From assembly GCF_003751805.1 (NCBI RefSeq), contig NZ_RKHQ01000002.1, positions 496,001 to 560,000 on the forward strand: 64,000 bases of DNA. Reading direction: 5' to 3'. This stretch comes from Salana multivorans (GTDB taxonomy: Bacteria > Actinomycetota > Actinomycetes > Actinomycetales > Beutenbergiaceae). The position numbers and the translations under genes are program-made. The notes below the pieces were generated by a model. It ran no database searches. It was given only the letters and a program-made list of their open reading frames with translations, and was not told the DNA's origin. This document shows, piece after piece, positions 8,754 through 16,210 of the stretch (position 1 is its first letter; each line of letters begins with the position of its first letter).

Positions 8754-10154
8754 ATGAGCGACCGTGGACTTGACCTCGCCGTGACCAAGATGAGGGACGC
8801 CGGTATCGGGGACCTCGCCATCGCGACCTTCACCCGGCTCTACCGGGAGCTGGAGTCGGGGGCGACGGGACTGATCCGCGAGGCGGACGTCGAGCCGCTG
8901 CGGGACATCGACCGTCAGGCCGACCTGGACGTCAGCGAGGCGGACGCCCGCGAGGCGATCGCGCGGACCGTCGTCATCAAGCTCAACGGCGGGCTCGGGA
9001 CGTCGATGGGGCTGGAGGGACCGAAGTCTCTCCTGCCGGTGCGCGACGGGCTCACGTTCCTCGACCTCATCGCCCGTCAGGTCCTCGCGGTGCGGGAGCA
9101 GTACGGCGTCGACCTGCCCGTCGTCTTCATGGACTCCTTCCGCACGCAGGCGGAGACGCTGGCCACCCTCGAGGCGTACCCGGACCTCGGCGTCGACGGC
9201 CTGCCGCTCGACTTCCTCCAGAACCGCGAGCCCAAGCTCGACGCCGAGACGCTCGAGCCCGTCACCTGGGAGCGCAACCCCGACCTGGAGTGGTGCCCGC
9301 CGGGGCACGGCGACCTCTACACGGCGCTGCAGACCTCCGGGCTGCTCGACCGGCTCCTCGAGCGCGGCTATCGCTACGTCACGGTGTCGAACGCCGACAA
9401 CCTCGGCGCCGTCCCGGACGCGGGCATCGCGGCGTGGTTCGCGGCGTCCGGCGCCCCGTACGCGGCCGAGCTGGTCGCGAAGTCCGACGCCGACGTCAAG
9501 GGCGGACAGCTCGTCGTCCGCAGGTCCGACGGCCAGATCATCCAACGCGAGACGGCGCAGACCTACCCGGAGGAGCTGGACGTCGCCAACGACCGGCACG
9601 TCCACCCGTTCTTCCACGCGAACAACCTGTGGATCGACCTCGCGCAGCTGCGCGACCTGCTCGCGGCGAACGACGGCGTCATGCCGCTCCCGCTCATCCG
9701 CAACCTCAAGACGGTCGACCCGGGCGACAAGACCTCGACGAAGGTCGTGCAGCTCGAGATCGCGATGGGGGCCGCCGTCAACGTGTTCCCGGGGGCGCGC
9801 GTGATCGAGGTCGAGCGGGCGCGGTTCCTGCCGGTCAAGACGACGAACGACCTGCTCCTCCTGCGCTCCGACGTGTACGAGCTGACGCCGCAGTGGCACC
9901 TCGTGGCCCGCCGTCCGGCCCCGCTCGTCTCGCTGGGCGAGAAGTACAAGCTGATCGCGGACTTCGAGGCCCGCGTCGAGCACGTGCCATCGCTCGTCGA
10001 GGCGGACTCGCTCACCGTCAAGGGCGACTGGAGGTTCGGTGACGACGTGCGCGTCGTCGGCGAGGGCCGGCTCGTCGCGGCCGACGACGAGCCGCACATC
10101 GTGCCGCCCGGCGCGACGGTGACCGTCGACGGCATCGCCGGCGCCGCGCGGTGA
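8754..10154 (+). CDS. UTP-glucose-1-phosphate uridylyltransferase, eukaryotic (UGP2) type
   Basis: 466 residues of the UDPGP family, making UDP-glucose from UTP and glucose-1-phosphate for glycan and glycogen metabolism. The nucleotide-binding signature [20 protein letters not shown] is the eukaryotic UGP form and not the bacterial GalU form. NREPKL..(D/E), the [10 protein letters not shown] metal-binding loop and the [12 protein letters not shown] equivalent ([16 protein letters not shown]) follow in order. A left-handed beta-helix-like C-terminus closes it (DGIAGAAR). TAGGCT at 8742-8747 ends 6 nt before the ATG (leaderless). The stop overlaps the Nudix start by GTGA. Confidence 0.93.
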   Translation: MSDRGLDLAVTKMRDAGIGDLAIATFTRLYRELESGATGLIREADVEPLRDIDRQADLDVSEADAREAIARTVVIKLNGGLGTSMGLEGPKSLLPVRDGLTFLDLIARQVLAVREQYGVDLPVVFMDSFRTQAETLATLEAYPDLGVDGLPLDFLQNREPKLDAETLEPVTWERNPDLEWCPPGHGDLYTALQTSGLLDRLLERGYRYVTVSNADNLGAVPDAGIAAWFAASGAPYAAELVAKSDADVKGGQLVVRRSDGQIIQRETAQTYPEELDVANDRHVHPFFHANNLWIDLAQLRDLLAANDGVMPLPLIRNLKTVDPGDKTSTKVVQLEIAMGAAVNVFPGARVIEVERARFLPVKTTNDLLLLRSDVYELTPQWHLVARRPAPLVSLGEKYKLIADFEARVEHVPSLVEADSLTVKGDWRFGDDVRVVGEGRLVAADDEPHIVPPGATVTVDGIAGAAR

Positions 10155-10603
10155 CGCACGCGCCCGACCACCCCCGCCTCTCCGGCTACGCGGTCGTCGT
10201 CCACGACGGCGCGGTCCTGCTCTCCGGCCTGACCGGCGACGAGCGCTGGACGCTGCCCGGCGGCGGCGTCGACTTCGGGGAGCACCCGGCCGACGCGGCC
10301 GTGCGCGAGGCGCGCGAGGAGACCGGGCTGGAGATCGCGCTCGGCGACCTGCTCGGCATCGACTCGCTCGTCGTGGTCGCCGGCGAGACCGGGGAGCAGC
10401 AGCACGCCGTCCGCGTGCTCTACACCGCGACGGTGGTCGCGGGGGAGCTGGCGGCGGAGGCGGACGGCTCGACGGACCGGGTCGCCTGGCACCGCCTGGA
10501 CGGGCTCGACCGCCTGCCCCTCGTCGAGCTCGTCCGGACCGCGCTGAGCCTGGCCGGGCACGACGTCCCGGCCGACCGCGAGGGCGTGGTCGACGCGGGC
10601 TGA
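10151..10603 (+). CDS. Nudix hydrolase
   Basis: 150 residues. The Nudix box is complete: GGGVDFGEHPADAAVREAREETGL, here described as G-x5-E-x7-R-E-x2-E-E-x-G with the metal-binding REARE-ET core. Members hydrolyse nucleoside diphosphates linked to another group. The exact substrate (oxidised nucleotides, ADP-ribose, sugar nucleotides) cannot be told. The GTG start overlaps the stop of the UDP-glucose pyrophosphorylase by four bases, so it is co-translated and could clean up a nucleotide by-product of that pathway; that link is inference. The next gene is convergent, 36 bp away. Confidence 0.9.
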   Translation: MTHAPDHPRLSGYAVVVHDGAVLLSGLTGDERWTLPGGGVDFGEHPADAAVREAREETGLEIALGDLLGIDSLVVVAGETGEQQHAVRVLYTATVVAGELAAEADGSTDRVAWHRLDGLDRLPLVELVRTALSLAGHDVPADREGVVDAG

Positions 10604-10639
10604 GCCACGCCGACCCGTCGACCGCCACGCGGCCGGGGG

Positions 10640-11734
10640 TCAGCGCGGGTCGCGCTCCGAGCGCAGGACGTCCGCGATCTCCTCCTCGGGACGCGGCGGG
10701 ATCGTCTCGTCGTCCTCGAGCACGTGCAGCTCCAGCTCGGGCGCGCCGACGTGCGGCAGCACCTCGCGCTCGAACAGCTCGATGCCGGACCGGTCGTAGG
10801 CAGCCTCGGGGAAGTAGAAGATCCCGTAGCCGAGCCCGGCCTCGCCCATCGCGCTGAGCCGCTCGGCGATCTGCTCGGGCGTCCCGCAGGCGAGCGAGGA
10901 GCGCGCGCCCCGGATGCTCTCGTCCGTCTTCTCCCGGCCCAGGTGGGGGAGCAGCCGCTCCTCGAGGACGCGCAGCCGCTCGTCGACCTCGGCCTGCGTC
11001 GCGCCGATCGTCACGTTGTAGTTGGCGCTGCGCGTGATGGCGTCGAAGTCGGTGCCGAGCTCGCGGCAGTGCTCGGCGAGGATCTCCGACTTGTGCGCGA
11101 ACCCCTCGGGCGAGCCGTCGAAGTTCGTGTACCGGGCGTACTGGGCCGCGATCCGCAGCGTCACCTTCTCGCCGCCGCCCGCGATCCACAGTGGGATGCC
11201 GCCCTCCTGGAGGGGGAGCGGGCGCACGATCGCGCCGTCGACCTGGTAATGCTCGCCGTCGAGGCTCGCCACGCCCAGCCGCCACGCCTGCGACAGGATC
11301 TCGACGCCCTCGCGGAGCATTGCCAGCCGCTCGCCGGCGCGCGGGAAGCCGTAGCCGTAGGCGCGCCACTCGTGCTCGTACCAGCCGGCGCCGATCCCCA
11401 TCTCCGTGCGGCCGCCGGAGATGACGTCGACCGTCGCCGCGACCTTCGCGAGGTAGGCCGGGTTGCGGTACGCCATGCACGTGCACATCTGACCGAGGCG
11501 CACGCGCGAGGTCGACGCGGCCAGTGCCGCCATGAGCGTCCACGCCTCGTGCGTCGCCTCCTCGCTCGGCACGGGGGTCGTGTGGAAGTGGTCGTAGACC
11601 CACACGGAGCTCCACGGGCCCGCGTCCACGTGCTGCGCGAGGGAGCTGATCGTGCTCCAGTGGTCCTGCGTCGGGATCCCGACGAGGTCGAAACGCCAGC
11701 CCTGGGGGAGGAAGAGTCCTGCCTGCATCGCCAT
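10640..11734 (-). CDS. LLM class flavin-dependent oxidoreductase (probably F420-dependent)
   Basis: 364 residues with the luciferase-like monooxygenase TIM barrel. An N-terminal SLAQHVDAGPWSSVWVYDHF strand-helix is followed by RVRLGQMCTC, the signature MGIGAGWYEHEWRAYGYGFP (substrate/cofactor lobe), and IPLWIAGGGEKVTLRIAAQYA. In actinobacteria most members of this shape use F420, but FMN cannot be ruled out from sequence. The substrate is unknown. TAGGCT on the minus strand (11746 to 11741) ends 6 nt before the first ATG, supporting the start at 11734 over the ATG two codons later. Confidence 0.88.
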   Translation of the reverse strand: MAMQAGLFLPQGWRFDLVGIPTQDHWSTISSLAQHVDAGPWSSVWVYDHFHTTPVPSEEATHEAWTLMAALAASTSRVRLGQMCTCMAYRNPAYLAKVAATVDVISGGRTEMGIGAGWYEHEWRAYGYGFPRAGERLAMLREGVEILSQAWRLGVASLDGEHYQVDGAIVRPLPLQEGGIPLWIAGGGEKVTLRIAAQYARYTNFDGSPEGFAHKSEILAEHCRELGTDFDAITRSANYNVTIGATQAEVDERLRVLEERLLPHLGREKTDESIRGARSSLACGTPEQIAERLSAMGEAGLGYGIFYFPEAAYDRSGIELFEREVLPHVGAPELELHVLEDDETIPPRPEEEIADVLRSERDPR

Positions 11735-11775
11735 GTCCCGAGCCTAGGGCGTCCGCGGCGGGTTAGCCTTCGCCT

Positions 11776-12837
11776 ATGACGACGCGGGCGGGGCGGGAGC
11801 CGGTGCTGCCCGACGACGCGCCCGCGGCGTCCTCCCGTCCGGCCCCGCGCGCGCCAGCCCGTCCGACCGGGGCGCGCCCTCGGCCCGATGCGTCGATGAC
11901 CCTCCTCACCCAGGTGATGGAGAACCCGCTCGACCCCGGGTACGAGGCCGTGACCCGCCGGCGCCGGGAGGATCCCGACTGGCGGCCGTCCACGCTGTCG
12001 AAGGTGGTCGTGCTCCTGCTGACCATCGCGATCGGCGCCGGACTGGCCATCGCGATCTCCTCGCTGCGCTCCCCGGTCGGGGGGCGTAACGCCGCGCGCG
12101 AGCTGCTGATCGACCAGATCACCGAGCGCCGCGCGACCCAGGACGAGCTGACCGAGCACAACGCCGAGCTCAACGCGCAGATCCTCGAGCTCTCCGGTGC
12201 CGAGCTGGCCCTCACGGACCCCGACCGGCGCAGCGAGCTCGACTCGCTCGCCGTCGCGTCGGGCGTCGCGTCGGTCCGGGGGCCGGGCGTCGTGGTCACG
12301 CTCACCGACTCCGAGCAGGCGCAGGCCGACCCGATCACCTACGGCGTCGAGGCGGTCCAGGCCGGCGACCTTCAGGTGGTGGTCAACGCGCTGTGGGCCG
12401 GGGGAGCCGAGGCCGTGGCCGTCAACGGGACGCGGATCGGCGCGAACGGCGGCATCCGCGGCGCCGGACAGGCGATCCTCGTCGACCGCATCCCCGTGGG
12501 CTCGCCCTACGTCGTGTCCGCCATCGGCTCGCGCGAGGAGCTGACGAAGGCCGTCGCGAGCGGCACGACGGGCTCCTACCTCGACGTGCTCCGGACCAAG
12601 TACCGGATCGGGATCGCCGTCGCCGGCGACGACGACCTCTGGCTGCCCGGAACGGTGACGACACAGCTGCGCTACGCCGAGCCGCTCACCCCGACGTCGG
12701 GGCAGACTGGTCCCGGCGACCTGGACGCTCCGATCGGGAGCTACGGGTTGGGCGGCCAGGCCGCCGGAACGACAGGGACAGCAGGAACCGTTGGAACCGT
12801 TGAAGCGGGAACCGGGGAAGGGAAGGGCATCTCGTGA
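11776..12837 (+). CDS. DUF881 domain protein
   Basis: 353 residues. An Arg/Pro/Ala-rich cytoplasmic N-terminus (about 75 residues) precedes one transmembrane helix (VVVLLLTIAIGAGLAIAI). A coiled segment (RRATQDELTEHNAELNAQIL) follows, then the DUF881 domain with RGPGVVVTLTDS and LWAGGAEAVAVNGTRI. It is the first of two DUF881 proteins flanking a small membrane protein, an arrangement conserved in actinobacteria beside garA. The role is unproven; the topology suggests envelope or division functions. TAGCCT at 11764-11769 ends 6 nt before the ATG. The last 25 codons are a Gly/Thr/Val low-complexity tail with rarer codons. GTGA overlaps the next start. Confidence 0.88.
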   Translation: MTTRAGREPVLPDDAPAASSRPAPRAPARPTGARPRPDASMTLLTQVMENPLDPGYEAVTRRRREDPDWRPSTLSKVVVLLLTIAIGAGLAIAISSLRSPVGGRNAARELLIDQITERRATQDELTEHNAELNAQILELSGAELALTDPDRRSELDSLAVASGVASVRGPGVVVTLTDSEQAQADPITYGVEAVQAGDLQVVVNALWAGGAEAVAVNGTRIGANGGIRGAGQAILVDRIPVGSPYVVSAIGSREELTKAVASGTTGSYLDVLRTKYRIGIAVAGDDDLWLPGTVTTQLRYAEPLTPTSGQTGPGDLDAPIGSYGLGGQAAGTTGTAGTVGTVEAGTGEGKGIS

Positions 12838-13166
12838 TCGCCGTCATCGGGCTCGTGCTCGGGATCGTCGTGGGGCTGGTCTTCTCGCCCGACGTCCCGC
12901 CGGCGCTGCAGCCCTACCTGCCGATCGCCGTCGTCGCGGCGCTCGACGCGCTCTTCGGCGGCGTCCGGGCGCAGCTCGAGGGCACCTTCGTCGACCGGGT
13001 CTTCATCACGTCGTTCCTCTCGAACGTGCTCGTCGCCGCCCTGCTCGTGTTCCTCGGCGACCAGCTCGGGGTCGGCAGCCAGCTCTCGACGGCGGTCGTC
13101 GTCGTCCTCGGCATCCGGATCTTCTCCAACGCCGCGTCGATCCGGCGGATCGTGTTCAAGGCATGA
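12834..13166 (+). CDS. sbp: small basic family membrane protein (DUF1290)
   Basis: 110 residues, almost entirely hydrophobic with three or four transmembrane helices. It shows the family signatures PPALQPYLPIAVVAALDALFGG and a C-terminal IFSNAASIRRIVF, given in short pieces: LPIAVVAALDALFGG, DRVFITSF, RIFSNAASIRR. The family is found next to DUF881 proteins in most Firmicutes and Actinobacteria and its biochemical role is not settled. The GTG start overlaps the preceding stop (GTGA), giving tight translational coupling. Confidence 0.88.
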   Translation: MIAVIGLVLGIVVGLVFSPDVPPALQPYLPIAVVAALDALFGGVRAQLEGTFVDRVFITSFLSNVLVAALLVFLGDQLGVGSQLSTAVVVVLGIRIFSNAASIRRIVFKA

Positions 13167-13179
13167 CGACGGACACCGC

Positions 13180-13908
13180 ATGACGCACGCCAAGCACACG
13201 CCGGAGCCGGCCGCCCGGAGGAAGGGGTGGGGGACCCGCTCGCACCTGCTCGTCGCCGTGCTGTGCGCCGCGCTCGGCTTTGCGATCGTCGTGCAGGTCC
13301 GCCAGACCCACGCCGACGAGTTCTCGCTCCTGCGGCAGAACGACCTCGTCGCGCTGCTGGACGAGATCACGCAGCGCAACGAGCAGCTCGAGGCGGAGCA
13401 GGCGCAGCTCGTGCTCGACCGCAACGACCTCGAGGCCGGCGTCGGGTCCGCCGAGGTGGCCGAGCGCAACGCGATGGTCCAGGCCGTCCTCGCCGGGACG
13501 GTGCCCGTCAAGGGGCCCGGCATCGAGGTGACGATCAACCAGACGGGGGCCGCCATCCCGGCGGCGAGCTGGGTCAACCTCGTCGAGGAGCTGCGCAACT
13601 CCGGTGCGGAGGCGATCGAGATCGGCTCCGTCCGGTTCGGCGCCGCTAGCTGGTTCGCCGACGACGACCGCCGCGTCCTCGTCGACGGCGTCCCCATCAC
13701 GTATCCCGTGACGGTGCGCGCGATCGGCGACCCGCAGACGCTCTCCGGCGGGCTGCAGATCCGCGGCGGCGCGCTGCCGCGACTGCGGTCGGAGGGCGCC
13801 GTGACGACGGTCGAGCAGCTCGACGAGCTGACCATCTCCTCCATCCGCGTGCTGAGCCCGCCGGAGATCGCGCAGCCCGCGCCGGAGGACGCGAAGGACG
13901 ACGGCTGA
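13180..13908 (+). CDS. DUF881 domain protein (second copy)
   Basis: 242 residues: a short basic N-terminus, one transmembrane helix (LLVAVLCAALGFAIVVQV), a coiled-coil (DEITQRNEQLEAEQAQLVLDR, shown as landmark by its heptad-like E/Q/L pattern) and the DUF881 domain (VKGPGIEVTINQTG, ELRNSGAEAIEIGSVRF). It is shorter than the first copy and lacks that copy's long cytoplasmic extension. The two copies with the DUF1290 protein between them look like one membrane complex, with garA directly downstream. Function is unknown. Confidence 0.88.
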   Translation: MTHAKHTPEPAARRKGWGTRSHLLVAVLCAALGFAIVVQVRQTHADEFSLLRQNDLVALLDEITQRNEQLEAEQAQLVLDRNDLEAGVGSAEVAERNAMVQAVLAGTVPVKGPGIEVTINQTGAAIPAASWVNLVEELRNSGAEAIEIGSVRFGAASWFADDDRRVLVDGVPITYPVTVRAIGDPQTLSGGLQIRGGALPRLRSEGAVTTVEQLDELTISSIRVLSPPEIAQPAPEDAKDDG

Positions 13909-13988
13909 GCGTGCGCCGACCGGGCGGGTGAAGGCCGGATCGGTCCGATAGGGTGGACTCCCTGACGAGCGGACGGAGGATGTGCGCG

Positions 13989-14480
13989 ATGGCTGTCGAT
14001 GACCGAGGCGGCATTGACGACGGCGGCGACGCCGTCACCGGGGTTCCGATCCCCGACAGCGCGACGACGGCGTACCTGCCGGCCTACGTCGACCCGGCCG
14101 AGGCGATCGAGCCGGCCCAGGGCCAGCTCGACGTCACACCGGACGCCGCGATCGAGGCTCTGCCGCCCTCCAGCGCGCTCCTCGTCGTGCAGCACGGCCC
14201 GAACTCGGGCGCCCGGTTCCTCCTCGACGCACCCACGACGTCGGTCGGCCGGGACACCAGCGCGGAGATCTTCCTCGACGACGTCACGGTCTCGCGCCGG
14301 CACGCCGAGTTCCGCCGCGTCGAGGACGGGTTCGAGGTCCGCGACGTCGGCTCGCTCAACGGCACGTACGTCAACCGCGAGCGGATCGAGGTCGCGCTGC
14401 TCCACGCGGGCGACGAGGTCCAGATCGGCAAGTACCGCCTCACGTTCCACCCGAGCCCGCAGCGGCCGAGCAGCTCATGA
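13989..14480 (+). CDS. garA: GarA/OdhI-type FHA domain protein
   Basis: 163 residues. The C-terminal FHA domain closely follows the GarA/OdhI pattern: GPNSGARFLLD, the phosphothreonine-binding region TSVGRDTSAEIFLDD, VTVSRRHAEFR, DVGSLNGTYVNRE and GDEVQIGKYRL. GarA and OdhI bind 2-oxoglutarate dehydrogenase and glutamate enzymes when unphosphorylated and are switched off by Ser/Thr kinases at an N-terminal ETTS site. Here the corresponding region reads SATTAYL, keeping the threonine pair. The ATG at 13989 is chosen because CGGAGGA (13972-13979) lies at good spacing. TAGGGT at 13949-13954 is the likely -10. The ATG of ftsR overlaps the stop. Confidence 0.92.
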   Translation: MAVDDRGGIDDGGDAVTGVPIPDSATTAYLPAYVDPAEAIEPAQGQLDVTPDAAIEALPPSSALLVVQHGPNSGARFLLDAPTTSVGRDTSAEIFLDDVTVSRRHAEFRRVEDGFEVRDVGSLNGTYVNRERIEVALLHAGDEVQIGKYRLTFHPSPQRPSSS

Positions 14481-15259
14481 GCGGCGCGGTCGACCCGCGC
14501 CGACAGGAGACGGGTGAGCAGGGGGCGCAGGGCGGTGACACGCGTCCGGCGCTGACGGCGCTCGCCACCGAGCCGTGGCCGCGCGGCTTCTCGCGTCGCC
14601 CCACCATGAACATCGGCGCGGTGCTGGCGGAGCTCAAGCGCGAGTTCCCGACCGTGAGCCACTCCAAGATCCGGTTCCTGGAGGAGCAGGGTCTCGTCAC
14701 GCCCGACCGCACGCCGTCCGGGTATCGCGTCTTCTCCGAGGCCGACGTCGAGCGGCTGCGATTCGCCCTCGCGGCGCAGCGCGACTCCTTCCTCCCGCTG
14801 CGCGTCATCCGGGAGAAGCTGGCCGCCCTCGACGCCGGCCTCGAGGACGTTCCCGTCGCGAGCGCGACCCCGGCTCAGCACGGCACGCGCGTCGGGCCGG
14901 AGGAGCTGGCGGCGCTCGTCGGGCTGAGCACCGAGCAGATCGGCGAGCTCACGGCCGCCGGCATCGTCGTCCCCGACGCTGGCGGGCGGTTCCCCGCGTC
15001 GTGCATCGCCGTGGCGCAGCTCGCCACCGAGCTCATGCGACTGGGGGTCGACCCCCGCCACCTGCGCATGATGCGCACGGCCGCCGACCGGCAGGTCGAC
15101 GTCGTCGCCCAGCTCACCTCCGTGCTGCGCGGGCGCCCGAGCGCGCCGCAGGACGCGCGGGCGCGGGAGCGCGCGGTGCAGTCGGCCAACGACCTGTCCG
15201 GCCTCCTCTCGCGGCTGCACGGGTCGCTCGTCGCCGCCGGGGTCGAGCGCCTCTTCTGA
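14477..15259 (+). CDS. ftsR: MerR family regulator, FtsR / Rv1828 type
   Basis: 260 residues, with a poorly conserved N-terminal extension of about 45 residues before the MerR helix-turn-helix begins at MNIGAVLAELKREFP. The recognition part SHSKIRFLEEQGLVTPDRTPSGYR is typical (given as HSKIRFLEEQGLV and TPSGYRVF). A C-terminal effector or dimer region follows. Its place directly after garA matches C. glutamicum FtsR and M. tuberculosis Rv1828. FtsR activates ftsZ in corynebacteria. An ATG at the MNIGAV position (14607) is the more conserved alternative start; I keep 14477 because of the ATGA overlap with garA. An 11-bp-phased repeat array begins at its stop codon. Confidence 0.88.
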   Translation: MSGAVDPRRQETGEQGAQGGDTRPALTALATEPWPRGFSRRPTMNIGAVLAELKREFPTVSHSKIRFLEEQGLVTPDRTPSGYRVFSEADVERLRFALAAQRDSFLPLRVIREKLAALDAGLEDVPVASATPAQHGTRVGPEELAALVGLSTEQIGELTAAGIVVPDAGGRFPASCIAVAQLATELMRLGVDPRHLRMMRTAADRQVDVVAQLTSVLRGRPSAPQDARARERAVQSANDLSGLLSRLHGSLVAAGVERLF

Positions 15260-15317
15260 CCGGCTGTGACCGGTCCTTGACCAGTCCCTGACGGGCCGCT
15301 GACCGGGTGCCGACCGG
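15257..15317. repeat. 11-bp-phased TGACCGG-like repeat array
   Basis: TGAC occurs at 15257, 15267, 15278, 15289 and 15300, with CGACCGG at 15311: intervals of 10, 11, 11, 11 and 11 bp. Units read TGACCGGCTG, TGACCGGTCCT, TGACCAGTCCC, TGACGGGCCGC, TGACCGGGTGC. The first unit contains the ftsR stop codon. One-helical-turn spacing suggests iterated protein binding on one DNA face, or simple tandem duplication; both are inference. Confidence 0.6.
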
Positions 15318-15365
15318 AGGTGCGATGCCCGCCTCACCCTCAGGTGAAGCATGAGACTCTCCGGT

Positions 15366-15388
15366 GCGACACGCCGTCGGCGTGTCGC
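15366..15388. terminator. strong hairpin after ftsR (terminator-like)
   Basis: GCGACACGCC-GTC-GGCGTGTCGC is a perfect 10-bp stem with a 3-nt loop, in the gap between ftsR and the second merR gene and just upstream of that gene's promoter. No T-run follows, so if it terminates it does so in the T-less manner common in high-GC actinobacteria. Confidence 0.5.
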
Positions 15389-15399
15389 GGGCACGGACG

Positions 15400-15428
15400 T
15401 TGACGCCCGGGTGCGCCGTCCCTAGGTT
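15400..15428 (+). promoter_or_regulatory. sigma-A-type promoter of the second merR gene
   Basis: TTGACG (15400-15405), a 17-bp spacer and TAGGTT (15423-15428) form a good housekeeping promoter. The predicted start near 15435 gives a leader of about 108 nt before the GTG at 15543. An inverted repeat TCACC-CTCA-GGTGA lies about 60 bp upstream and could be a regulator site. Confidence 0.6.
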
Positions 15429-15542
15429 GGCTACGATGGTGGACGGACACCATCGGGACGGGACCGCCGACGGCGTGGTCCCGCGGCCAGCACAGCAGGT
15501 AGCGCGGCACCGGGACGGTGTCGTGAACGGGAGGAGTCCGGC

Positions 15543-16136
15543 GTGGCGACGAGCAAGGCGGATGCAGTGCCGACGCACCAGATCGCCCAGGGTCTGCTGT
15601 TCGGTGAGGAGCTGCCCGACCTCGACGAGTTCACGGGCTACCGCGGCCCCGTCGCGTGCCGCGTCGCGGGGATCACCTACCGTCAGCTCGACTACTGGGC
15701 GCGCACCGGCCTCGTCGAGCCGACCGTCCGCAACGCCACCGGCTCCGGGACGCAGCGCCTCTACTCCTTCCGCGACATGCTCGTGCTCAAGGTCGTCAAG
15801 CGCCTGCTCGACACGGGCGTCTCGCTCCAGCAGATCCGCGCCGCCGTCGACCACCTGCGCGAGCGCGGGGTCGAGGACCTCGCCCAGATCACGCTCATGA
15901 GCGACGGCGCCTCCGTCTACGAGTGCACGTCGCCCGACGAGGTGTTCGACCTCGTCCAGGGCGGCCAGGGTGTCTTCGGCATCGCCGTCGGCCGGGTCTG
16001 GCGCGAGGTCGAGACCTCGATCGCCGAGTTCCCGACGGAGGCCGCCGAGACCTCCCAGGACGGGTCCGACGACGACGTGGTCCACCCGGGCGACGAGCTC
16101 GCCCGCCGCCGCGCCGCGAGGCTCCGCGCCGTCTGA
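15543..16136 (+). CDS. MerR family regulator, Rv1830 (ResR/McdR) type
   Basis: 197 residues. The MerR helix-turn-helix is VAGITYRQLDYWARTGLVEP followed by RLYSFRDMLVLKVVKRLLDTG. A C-terminal domain (VYECTSPDEVFDLVQGGQGVF and IAVGRVWREVE) matches the second MerR gene of the garA cluster, Rv1830 in M. tuberculosis, linked there to division and antibiotic recovery. The GTG start has a strong GGGAGGAG six bases upstream. In most actinobacteria a DUF151 nuclease-like gene sits between this gene and ftsR. Here 283 bp of non-coding DNA with repeats, a hairpin and a promoter occupies that place. Confidence 0.88.
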   Translation: MATSKADAVPTHQIAQGLLFGEELPDLDEFTGYRGPVACRVAGITYRQLDYWARTGLVEPTVRNATGSGTQRLYSFRDMLVLKVVKRLLDTGVSLQQIRAAVDHLRERGVEDLAQITLMSDGASVYECTSPDEVFDLVQGGQGVFGIAVGRVWREVETSIAEFPTEAAETSQDGSDDDVVHPGDELARRRAARLRAV

Positions 16137-16210
16137 GCCCCGTCCGCGGTCCGTCGACCGCGCGACGCCCGCCCGGCCGTGCGGCCCGGGGCGAGACGTA
16201 CCCTGAGGTG

